Part shown: one piece after another, positions 35,049 through 48,076 of the stretch
Numbering within the stretch: the stretch's first letter is position 1
How the letters are laid out: the number at the start of each line of letters is the position of its first letter
Assembly (NCBI GenBank): GCA_018105865.1
Contig: CM030834.1
Span: forward strand, 23,295,922-23,359,921
Length of the DNA: 64,000 nucleotides
Reading direction: 5' to 3'
From: Metaphire vulgaris
Lineage: Eukaryota > Annelida > Clitellata > Crassiclitellata > Megascolecidae
Position numbers and translations under genes: made by a program
Notes under the pieces: generated by a model
Seen by the model: the letters and a program-made list of their open reading frames with translations, nothing else
Database searches by the model: none
What the model was told of the DNA's origin: nothing

Positions 35049-36575
35049 ACAATAATAATAACAAGTTGTTAAAGAATTGCTTTGTGTATAATTTGAAAAA
35101 CATAAAAGATATTCTATGGTAATATTTCATATTATGTACAGTGCAACTTCTGGTTGCAATCTTGTTGCAAAGTGTCACTGATTTCTTTTCACACAATTGA
35201 AATTTTGTCTAGGAATACTCAACAGAATTTCACACAATTTCTCGAAAGGAGAAGGTGAAAAGTGCGTACATCAGTGGAATTGGAGATGGTGTCACACTCA
35301 CTGCGGTCCAGAAGAGTGATCCGGTGGCAACTGCCAACAGTCGCACGCCATCCTCAGCGATGGACACGGCGACGCTGGCTCTGAACGAGCGCGGAAATGA
35401 TTGCAGGCCAACTTCGGCTCTTGTCAAGAGGTGATTAACACTTAAATACAGTAAAATCTCATTAATATGTGAGATTTTTAGAAATTTCAATGTTGCCTGA
35501 GTTCATTTCAATGGGGTTTTTACTCTATGGTTTTACTTTCTTGTGTGTGAGAGACTGTGTGGGATGTTACATTTTAAGTATACATTGTGTGAATTGTACA
35601 TTCATTGGAATTGTGGGAAACGCAAGTCATGTTTGAAAGCCGACCAACTTGTGAACATTTATAGATTTTCTATTTATTTCTTTGCAAATGTAACAGGGCA
35701 TTTATATGGCAACTCTCCAGACATGCACTCTTTGACACTGGAGCTTCAGTAAATCTTGACTGTAGTGTTATTATCTTTACTAGTAGAATATTGAACTGCA
35801 GTCTTGGTGATATTGTTGTACCGTTAAAACGGGTGCATTTTGTTTGCGTTTCCAGCCAGAATCCTTTCGGTGAAGACGAGTGGGAGTATGACAACAGCGG
35901 CATGCAGGACGACAGTCACACGAACTCGGCGTCATCGTCAGGGGTCAAGGTCAAGGCCCTGTTCAGTTACGAAGGGCAGGAGAGTGACGAACTCTCGTTC
36001 CAAGCGGGTTTGTTTCAGTCTTTGCCAAGGCATTTGTCAGTTTTTATCTATTTGGATGCCACGGATAGCGGCTGGAGTATTTCAACATGTCATCTGTTTT
36101 GATTGTTTCGTGACTTGTTTTATGAATCAGTATGTTTAGATTTGTTTCTATTAAATATTTTGATATTAGCAAGAGAGACCTTTTGAAATTGTCGTGGTAG
36201 CGGGTAGATTAACGGCTCAACTCGGCGATTTCACAAAGTAAAAGTAATGCAGCTAATACTCTTATTTCTCAAGTCAGTTGCTTGTCGTTTGCTTTCGGCC
36301 ATTTTGAAATCCAGAGGTTTGTTTGGTTCTGATTGATACGTACAAGTAGTAAGTAAGTAAATCTTGTGAATTTATATTACACTTTCGAAATTAGTACCGC
36401 ATTAGCTGTTTATTCTTGGGTGCATGGCATTGTATGTGCAAACAGGTGATGTTTTCGTAAAGCTGAGGGACCGCGACGACCAAGGCTGGTGTACTGGAAG
36501 CAAAGACGGTCGATCGGTCTGTATCCGGACAACTACGTACAAGTCGTTGGAGTGGAGGGGAGGGAGAAGCTGTGA
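30819..36575 (+). CDS. PACSIN: PACSIN/syndapin (F-BAR and SH3), with a duplicated exon and one apparent frameshift
   Basis: PACSINs bend membranes with an F-BAR domain and recruit dynamin and N-WASP through an SH3 domain in endocytosis. Coding exons: 30819-31026, 31408-31610, 32015-32152, 32406-32632, 32761-32881, (33686-33811 optional), 35213-35430, 35856-36007 and 36446-36575. That is about 465 residues without the optional exon. 5-prime UTR starts after an acceptor at 30644. Phases agree at every junction. The N-terminus has SFWEVDSFK, the family start, then KEYAKRLKAWAKKW of the F-BAR domain. Exon 3 has KPWSKRLGKV, exon 4 QEFEEKRLKFFKKVLYD, exon 5 DLKWWSLHHGVDMPMAWPAF, all family hallmarks. 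The linker carries NPF (exon 8), which binds EH domains. SH3 starts ALFSYEGQESDELSF and continues DDQGWCTG. Near 36511-36515 one base seems missing: after it the other frame reads GLYPDNYVQVVG, the expected SH3 end, and stops at 36575. Confidence 0.93.
31641..31719. mobile_element. 79-bp Tc1/mariner-like MITE
   Basis: It begins CAGGGTGGCGCC and ends TTGTGCCACCCTG, flanked by TA on both sides. An inner inverted pair CGGACTA / TAGTCCG is also present. It lies in PACSIN intron 2, about 30 bp after the exon 2 donor. Confidence 0.8.
31850..31977 (+). mobile_element. LINE/SINE 3-prime tail ending GGCGCTATAGAAG (ATTG)n
   Basis: It reads TTTGGTGCGCCATCGGCTGATG, then TAGTGGCGCTATAGAAGTTG and (ATTG)n. 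Related tails are at 43190-43312 and 48955-49045. The last dozen bases before the microsatellite also resemble those of the (TTAC)n family. Confidence 0.7.
33686..33811 (+). CDS. PACSIN: PACSIN optional exon, duplicate of the start of the next exon
   Basis: A 126-bp, phase 0-0 exon with acceptor GCTGACAG and donor GTATGC. It encodes EYLPEFYEISHKKC and so on to CSGP. The following exon (35213-35430) starts EYSTEFHTISRKEK. The shared pattern E-Y-x-x-E-F-x-x-I-S-x-K, then A-x-x-S-G and V-T-L, indicates tandem exon duplication. Being symmetric, it can be included or skipped without breaking the frame. It encodes the region just after the F-BAR core. Use in mRNA is inferred from splice signals only. 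Confidence 0.65.
34146..34318. mobile_element. Probable Tc1/mariner-type MITE
   Basis: It begins CAGTGAAACCCACTTAAGTG and ends GCATTTAAGTGGGTTCAATTA, inverted repeats of about 20 bp, with TA next to each end. It lies in the PACSIN intron between the duplicated exons. Confidence 0.65.
34377..34430. repeat. (ATT)n microsatellite
   Basis: Pure ATT run in a PACSIN intron. Confidence 0.95.
35004..35066. repeat. (TTA)n microsatellite forming an inverted pair
   Basis: ACTTGTTATTATT leads into TTA repeats and ends AATAATAATAACAAGTTG. The two ends can pair, so the run is a perfect-looking hairpin in a PACSIN intron. Confidence 0.85.
36341..36425 (-). mobile_element. 3-prime tail of the (TTAC)n-ending LINE family
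   Basis: It starts with (AAGT)n, then AAATCTTGTGAATTTATATTAC and TTAGCTGTTTATTCTTGGG. It ends about 20 bp before the acceptor of the last PACSIN exon. Confidence 0.65.
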
Positions 36576-38689
36576 GCCCGCCCCCCCCCACGTCATCGTT
36601 CGTACTTATGAAGAAGCGTTTCATTCCACTGCTAACTGTTCTACGCGCGTTATCAACTTTCCGGAAAAAATTTCAGTTCTTTACAATTCTCATCGATGTA
36701 TTGAGATTTTTTTAAAACTGTGAAACATATCTTGTATTGTTGTAGATGTTAATTTGTTAGTGAGCTTTTGCCGCTGTTTTCGGAGCCGCTGGTGCAGAAC
36801 GATGTTTATGTTGATTAGAGTTATTGGCTTTGGTACTACGTGGCACCTGTGGTGGTGATGTAATGACGTTAACTGTTTCCGTTTAGTCGCATACGCTGCA
36901 TTAGACTTATTTTGAGGCTGTTCATTCATTTCGCAGTTCATTGCATTTCTTCCATCTCTGCTTATTCGTGTTATCCACCGAACGTTTGCGATAAGCTTTC
37001 ACGTGCTGTGCGGTGATATTATTTTGAAAATCTCGACATTCCGCGATAGAACGCCTTTCTATCTCGCGTTTTTGCTCTCCTGCCGATCGCAGTGACGATG
37101 AGGCTTTGCGATGTTCAATTGTGAATTATTAGCTTGCTTTTCAGTGGATTTGGTTGTGGATTCTCTTATGCTGTGTTTTTTTCTAGTGAAATCTGGCCTT
37201 TTAAGGGAGCATTTGCCTGATTCGAATGTTTTATCTAATTAAGCAACTGGTGAATGTCCTGCTTGAAGCAGTTTTTTAAAAATTTTTGAAGCCTTATCTC
37301 AGTTATCATATCTACCATTACGGTTTGCTGTTTTATTGGAGTACAGTAGTTATCTATTCAAATGTTGTCAAGCAGCATTTATGGTTGAATATTTTGTTTA
37401 ATTTGCAAATAATCACTTGCATTTTCTTGTTTTGGGGTAAGTTATTTTGTCTTCTGCCTGGGATACTGAACTTTTGGTTGGAATTGGTTATGAAGTACAG
37501 ATTAATAGCGGCATTAATTTAGGCTTGCTACTAGCGCATTTGCAAATCTAAGTATGCAAAATACCTCTCTATACTAGCTAGCATAATGTCTTGAAACAAG
37601 TAAGAGATAAATTGTATCAGGTGGTTTATCGCTATATTTATTGACTGTATGACAATTTTTGAGTGGCTACTAGTCTTTGAAAGATGGTCATGGTTTAGTT
37701 GGTTTGTTTCACTCACTAACTCTAAATTTTCATTGATAGAATATGAATAATTTTATTCTGGATCAGTATTTTTAAAAGTGGTATTTTTGATCTGACTTAT
37801 CAGAAATCTTAATTTAATTGTGTGGATACTGTTTTTTTCAATTTCCTGGTATTATTTGCTTTGTGCTTTGACTACAGATTTAAATCAAGCATTTAGAGTA
37901 TTTAGATTATTTAGTTAGCTGTGCATACATTTTGTTGTACTTTGAAAACTATTAGTCGATGATGATTGTAGTTTTTGACATGCATTAGCCTACGGTGATA
38001 TTTCTAAACTTGACTCGAATTGTTCAGATGTTGTACTGAGTTGGATTTATTGAGTTTGAAGTACAATTTCAGAAACACTTCACCTCTGTATAATATTTGG
38101 TGAGAGCGCAACTTATCGGTGTTTGGTTGTCATTCCAATTTTGTATTTGATTAGACTTAAAACATATATTAAGCATATTTCTGATGTAGACTTAGAGTGC
38201 AAATGTTACATGTAAATGAAACCAGTTTGAAAAGAAACTGGCCAACATTACGGGTGTCTGATCTAAAAGGCTGAAGAATATCCGGTAAACAAGAAAAAAA
38301 TATTTTTGCACAAGTATTTTATTTATATAGACTTAACCAAGAAAGTCACTGCTTTGTATTTTTTAAAAGCCTGTGCTGTAAGCCTGTTCAACCTGTAACT
38401 TATTTGGACGATTGTGCAAGCAGACCTGCTAATTGTCATGACTTTTGGCGGGACAATCCTGATTTTGCAAATGTGCTTTTGTCAAATCCGAGTCACTCAG
38501 TATAATATGCTTTATTACTTTTATTGTCAACACGATTTCATGTTACTCGATTTGAATGGCTCATTAAATACAATAGGGAATGTTTACTGTAATCAACACA
38601 TGCATGTTGTTTACTCGTTTGGGTCAGAAGCAAAAGGACAGAAATAAATAGTGGCTGTTTTCATTTTCTTATATCGTCATCATCATTCT
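36576..38689. other. PACSIN 3-prime UTR and intergenic DNA, no gene seen
   Basis: T-rich non-coding sequence. Short frames on both strands show no family resemblance. The first part is presumably the PACSIN 3-prime UTR. Confidence 0.4.
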
Positions 38690-39085
38690 GCCGCTCAGTC
38701 ACATCTCAGTCCCCTCAACACAATCATTCTTAATCTGCATTATTTCCTATGTAGACCTAAACTTAGAACCTTTCTGTTTCAAAAGTCATTTCCTCCGTAG
38801 TTATAGCAACCTGTCCCACCGTCTTGTGGATATACAATACAACTACATTTGAAAATGGAGATTACAATTCAAATCAAGAGTGACCATCGACTGATGTTGG
38901 GGACTTTGATAAAATACCACTATGGAAGTTCATTGATGATGTCTGGCTGACTATTACAACTTGCCCTTAACTATAGTCATTTAAAGAAAGACCAAGAGAC
39001 AGAATAGGCAGCTACTAGCCTACTACGGCACTAAATCAAAGCGCTATATTAGTCTATCAAATATCTACTTACTTACTAACTTCTA
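38690..39085 (+). mobile_element. LINE 3-prime end, same family as 59116-59821
   Basis: At 38760-38800 it reads LRTFLFQKSFPP then stop, matching the LKTFLFEKSFPP end of the 59294-59821 frame. A 3-prime UTR follows with GACAGAATAGGCAGCTACTAG and CAAAGCGCTATATTAG, then degenerate (TTAC)n. It sits upstream of ANP32 exon 1. Confidence 0.75.
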
Positions 39086-39337
39086 CGTAAGGTTTTGATA
39101 CAAAGTGCGCTCCATAGAAACAATTACACATAGTCGAAAAGATTCATGCCTGGCGCCATTGGCGAAGTCGAGTGCGACATGTGACCTCGTAGCCTTCGCC
39201 TATTGGATGCGCGATGCCCGTGATACACTTCGTTTCCGGTTGCGGCGTCGCGGTTCGTCCGTGAAAGAGGAAAAAACGACGAAAAAACGTTCGAAAGAAT
39301 CGACTAAAAATTGCTTCTCGTCCTCGTTCGGCGCGAA

Positions 39338-42446
<3,109 letters not shown>

Positions 42447-43189
42447 ACTGTTGAATTTTGCACCAGGATTGTTTTGGAACAGATATATCACAGCTCACTT
42501 TTAACTAATGGTTTTTGGACAAAGACAGTTGTTTAGTGAGGTGGACGAAAACATTGGTTTTTATGTTTAAAGACTTGCAGCAGTTTTGCTGTGGTTTGCT
42601 GACTGGCCATCTTAACTCCCTTCTATTGTCAGTTTCTGTCGGTGGCATGCTCAAAACGAAATGGATCAGTGTTGCAGATTACACTATTGCAGACAAGCCA
42701 TAGACATGGATGGAAGTTGATGCCTGCTTATCATTTGCTACTGTAATTTTATTTGACATGCATTGCTGCATTTAATATTTTTAATAATTTCTCATTACTG
42801 TATTTGTAAAAATTATTTTAAATCTTTGGGGAGTTGCATTTGAGTGTGTGGTTTTGTGACTGATGGATTTGAAGGTGTAAGTTAAGACTTTGCTAATACT
42901 GGCTTGTGTTTCTTGGGTTTATAAATGTTTTGTTTTTATGCATAATTTACACATGAATTTTAGCATTGTTAAACATGCCTAAATTAAGTGCAGCAACTGC
43001 CTTTGATTTTGATATGTAATTAGATTTTGTCTGTGAAAAGAATTATGAGCCATTTTTGTTGTTTTGCAATTTATAACAAATTGTTTTTGTAGGCTTGTCT
43101 ACTGTATTTAGAAACAGGCTTCCTTGTCTGTGTAGAAAGATAATGAAATTTCTAATGAAATACTGTCCCAAGGACTCTGCTGTGATAAA
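42447..43189. other. ANP32 3-prime UTR and flank
   Basis: No frame of interest. Presumably contains the ANP32 3-prime UTR. Confidence 0.4.
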
Positions 43190-43312
43190 AGTGCTTTTTA
43201 TAGCAACCTGGCCGGATACCCTGGATTTGACCTGGATCTTTAATTATTTAGATTTGTTGGCCATCGGTCGATGCTTGTGTGCATTTGAAGTGGCGCTATA
43301 GAAGTAGATTGG
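43190..43312 (+). mobile_element. LINE/SINE 3-prime tail ending GGCGCTATAGAAG
   Basis: It includes TTTATAGCAACCTGGCCGG, TGGCCATCGGTCGATGC and GTGGCGCTATAGAAGTAGATTG, and aligns with 31850-31977 and 48955-49045. Confidence 0.7.
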
Positions 43313-43754
43313 AACAAGAACTGTTGCGAGATCCTCTTGAATAAAAAGTAAAACAGCGGAAATTTACATCAATTTGCCGAATGAAAGAGGTTCGAAAGAT
43401 GAAAGCGTTAATATTTAGTACAAATTAGTCGAGTCATTACACGAATATGGTTCAGTTGAGTCAGACAGAAATACACTAGCAGGAAATATGACAGCGAACT
43501 CTCGGGTTGAGTGGAGAGTCTGGCGACATCTGTGGGGTTAATAATAAGTATGCGCTTTTATAGCACATGTTTAAAATGTTCACAGATCTAAATCTGTTTT
43601 CGTTAATATTGGTTTCATTTATTAAAATTTCTTCGCAAATCTCGAAAATAGACGAATATCTACAGTACATTTGTTAAGCCTTTACACTATCCCACTACCC
43701 AACTGATCTTTTGGATTGAATGACCCCTCTTTTGGCTATAGCTATTTTATACTA

Positions 43755-43853
43755 GAATTAAGCGCCTAGGAATAAGGAGCTACTTTGTGATGCTTTTGAA
43801 AGCGCTATAGAATTTAACGAGATTTTACTTACTTATTACTAGACAGAATACAA
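43755..43853 (+). mobile_element. 3-prime tail of the (TTAC)n-ending LINE family
   Basis: It reads AATTAAGCGCCTAGGAATAAG, AAGCGCTATAGAATTTAACG and AGATTTTACTTACTTATT. Confidence 0.75.
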
Positions 43854-44039
43854 TCATTTAAATTTAAAAATAAAATGGGTGCGTTTTTAGAACTCTGTTA
43901 GCCGTTGCCAGCGCTCATAATGAATAAATAACACAACCACTGTCATGCATTGATCATATGATCTTAAACTTGAGGTGTTAAAAATTTAATGTTAATCCAT
44001 GGTGTTAATAGTGTTTCTAATAAGGTAGACAGGTTTTCA

Positions 44040-44230
44040 TTATTGAAGTGGTCTATAAGTGAGTGCTATTATCTTATATTGGATACGTTCAGTTATTTTG
44101 AGCCAGTGTAGTGATTCTAGTATCTTAGTATGGGTAAAATGTAGTAGAGGGAGTTACAGCCTTACAGGAATCTAATTTGAAGGTCACTTCAATCAGTCAT
44201 TCAATCAATCAATCAATGAATCAATCAGTC
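44040..44230 (-). mobile_element. Internal fragment of the 59116-type LINE
   Basis: TATTATCTTATATTGGATACG, GAGCCAGTGTAGTGATTC and GTAGAGGGAGTTACAG correspond in order to 59615-59790 (GTTATTATCTTGTACTGTATA and so on), with internal deletions. It ends in an (AATC)n run near 44190-44230. Confidence 0.65.
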
Positions 44231-44758
44231 AAATCTGTGGCGTCACTAGCTTAATGTCTAGGTTTTAGCAAGTCCAGGTCGCATTAGAACAAGGTCAATC
44301 CAGACAGGTCAAATCGGACCGACGATGTTTCTTGGTCTGGGTAAGGGATGCAGTGAGCTGGTCCAGTTAGAAACCTGACGTGTCTTGTATATTAAGAGTG
44401 TATGTAAAGTTATGCAATGAAAACCGGCCCCACACTAGAGGGTCTGCGAAATAACAGTGATTGGAATACTAGTGCACCAGCTTCAAAATTCTACTGGAAT
44501 TAAGGTCCTGATAAGCATCAGTCACTCCGACCATTTATGCAGCCCAAACATTTTTGGCAAAATTTGGTTTGTGTAGAATTTATTCTATTCTATCCGAGAC
44601 GATTTATGCAGCACGTAGCATGGCTATTTGTCAAAAACAAGAGCACAATATGAAGAGGAGGAAGGAGGGAATAACACTGATCTTTACGTATTTGGAAATA
44701 TGTCATGGATTTTGGATTTTTGTCTGTAGGTTTTTCTTAGAATTGCAGTATTTGGAAG

Positions 44759-45884
44759 ATGTTGCCACTGGCTTGCACTCTGCTGGTGCTGTCATTGTTG
44801 ATCCATGAACAGACAGAGGCAGTCTTTCCATTTCGTAACATTTCACTATCATGGGAGGATCGCGTGAATGATCTCGTCAGTCGTCTGACGCTGGAGGAGA
44901 TGGTGGGGCAGATGGCTGGTGGCGGTGGCAGTACCTACAGGCCTGAGCCTGCTATACCACGGCTTGGCATTGGACGCTACCAGTTTGACACCGAGTGCTT
45001 GCATGGAGTTATGAACATGAAGGCGACAACTTTTCCCCAAGCAATTGGGCTGTCCGCCAGTTTTTCGTAAGGAAATATTTCATTCTTGAGTTCGAATGTA
45101 TATATAGGCTTTTCTCGTTATCTTTGCTGATATTTTTTCTGATATTTTTTATATTTGCTGTTGTTCGTATTCGTAAATTTGGTAAGCATAGTACCACTGT
45201 GTGTTTATCTTTGTGGATGCAGATGTTGTATAATTTTTGTCTTACTTATTTACCGTAGTGAGGAGATAGTATACCTCGTTGCCGAAGCTATTGGAACGGA
45301 AGCCAGGGCCATAAATATCGATGCATCCAGCAGAGGTGAATACGATCTCTGTACAGGGATGAGCTGCTTTTCACCCTTTATGAACCTTGTACGGCATCCG
45401 CTCTGGGGCAGAGTCCAGGTACGTTTCTGTTTTTGCCGCTTGCAATATTCACTCATTGGATTTTGTGCGTCCCATTCGCAAACATTTCCTAAACCTTATT
45501 AAACTTTCAAGTGGGGAATTTTTTTGGTTTGTGAAGATGAAGCTACGCAGCAGCATTTGCACTGGCAGTTACCTTGTACGTATAGGAATTTATCTGAGAT
45601 ATCTGTGTTGGGATTGTCCTTTTGTATTTTGAAATTTAATTTCCAATGTGTTTTCTGACAGTTTAAGTTGTTGGAATTGTCAGGATCATTAACAACCATA
45701 AACCCAGTCCCTGTTGATTTCTGAGAACAGAATTTCAGTTTAGTTCCATGCTCATATGGTGGTCACAGTGTAATGTAATGTAATATCTCTTTAATTTGTT
45801 ACTGCTAACGAACACAGCATCTCAGTGCAGCAGCAGTTTCTTTGTGATTGCAACAACCACAACTAACTTTGCAAACTGATGATA

Positions 45885-45940
<56 letters not shown>

Positions 45941-45941
45941 A

Positions 45942-45976
<35 letters not shown>

Positions 45977-47100
45977 AACCACGACGATGTCGACTGCGGC
46001 GGCGACGATGATGATGACAATAATGGTGATATATATATAAGAACTTATCTGAAAATCCTGTGCCATTTGTATATACAGTACCAATTACCAGTGATATGCT
46101 ATTTTATCATTTAAAAATATAACAGATGTTCGGCAGCTACACTACTGATATCTTTGCTTTTTATGCATAGGAAGTGTATGGGGAGGACCCATACCTGAGT
46201 GGACGCATAACTACTGCTTATGTGAAAGGAATGCAAGGTTCTCATCCGCGATATTTCAGGGCGAACAGTGGGTGTAAAGTAGTCGGTCTGTATTCTGGCC
46301 CTGAAAATCGTCCAGTATCACGATTTAGCTTCAATGCTGTTGTAAGTATTTTGCATTTCATCGCTTGGCTTTCTCTTCATTTTGTGCGCCAGGGACAGAC
46401 GGAATTTTTCTCATACGATGTTCACCAGAATTATCTCTTATTATTTGGCTGATTTGCACCTGTATGCTTTTAAGTACCTTTTTGCTCATATCATATCTTA
46501 TTAGTTTTTAAACATATTAACCCCTTAACCGTGTATTTAACTGTAACTCAATGTAAAATGGACGGATATATCCGGGATCCCCAGTTAAGGAGTTAATGCT
46601 CTGTTGTTTGTCTTTGAGTTTGATTTTGTAATTGTGAATTTATGGTGTCATTGGTGCGAAAATCATGCGATTTGAACGTTTTCTCTAGGCCTCGGAAAGA
46701 GATCTGAGATTGTCGTACTTCCCGCAGTTCAAGGCGTGCATTGACGCTGGGACTCAGAACCTGATGTGCAGTTACTATCGGTAAATATTTTTTACATTGT
46801 ATTGTTTCTCAAAATATTTTTGCAGGTTGTATCTACTCAATGTGGTCACTGCTACTGTATGCTATGTAGATGCATTTTGTTTCGTGAAATACAGTTGCTG
46901 CAAATAATATATATGGTGAACAACCTGTACAAAAAGTGTAGGGGTTCCCTAAGATACATAGAAGAGGCGCTATACAAATATTACATTACATTACATTACA
47001 TTACATCACTCCAGAGTCTCATCAAGCATATCAACTCAAAATTTGACCAAGTTATTGTCAGAATGAAAAGAGTTTAGTTTGTTATGGCTCACAGTGTAGA

Positions 47101-47155
<55 letters not shown>

Positions 47156-47999
47156 GATTATGTTCTTAGTTTTAAAAAAGCATATATTGCATGTTCTCGG
47201 TTATCTTGCTGCAAATGCGTATCTTGTATTTTAGCCTGAACGGTATTCCCACCTGTATGCATAAGTGGCTTCTGACTGACGTCATGCGAAAGGAGTACGG
47301 GTTCAAAGGTTACTACGTGACAGACGCAGGGGCCATCCAAGTTTCCGTCAACAATCATCACTACTACAAGTCCATACTTGAAGCCGTGTCGGCTGCGGCG
47401 AACGCAGGCCTGAACCTGGAGCTGCCGGGCGATAGCACTTCGGCGTATCTTCAGCTGACGACGGCCGTCGAGAGGGGAATGGTGAACGTGTCGACGATCG
47501 TCGAACTGGTTAAGCCTATGTTCTACACGAGGATGCGGCTTGGGGAGTTCGACCCCCCGGAGCTGAACCCGTACGCGAATATCTCGCTTTCGGTCGTCGA
47601 AAGCGAAATCCACCAGGAGATCGCCATTCAGGCGGCCATGAAAACCTTCGTCCTGCTGAAGAACAAGGATGACGTCCTGCCGCTCAGGTCCAAAGTGGGG
47701 AACCTTGCGGTAGGTTTCGAAATCTTTCTCTCGGTGCTATCGAGGGGTGTTCGGGTTAAAGCTGCTGCGTCATTGTGCCCCGGTTTTTTTGGGGCATCAT
47801 TTCATGACCGATTGTGTTTTAATCGTGATTTTACTGTCCTCCTTTGTTCTTGTTGTACTGCAGTATCCGTTGCATTGTCAAGTTCTTTTTATTCCAGTTC
47901 ATTCTCTCAACATTTATTTTTTCCACCTCTAGATTTCTTCTGCTTATATTCATATCCCAGTGAATGTTGCCACTAATAGCCTCTTTCTGTGATGAGTGC

Positions 48000-48076
<77 letters not shown>

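Noticed and set aside
45805..46114. Poly-Asp/poly-Ser/poly-Ile frames
   Set aside because: GAT microsatellite inside a GH3 intron.
47158..47613. 151-codon minus-strand frame
   Set aside because: Antisense shadow of GH3 exon 5, which has family matches on the plus strand.
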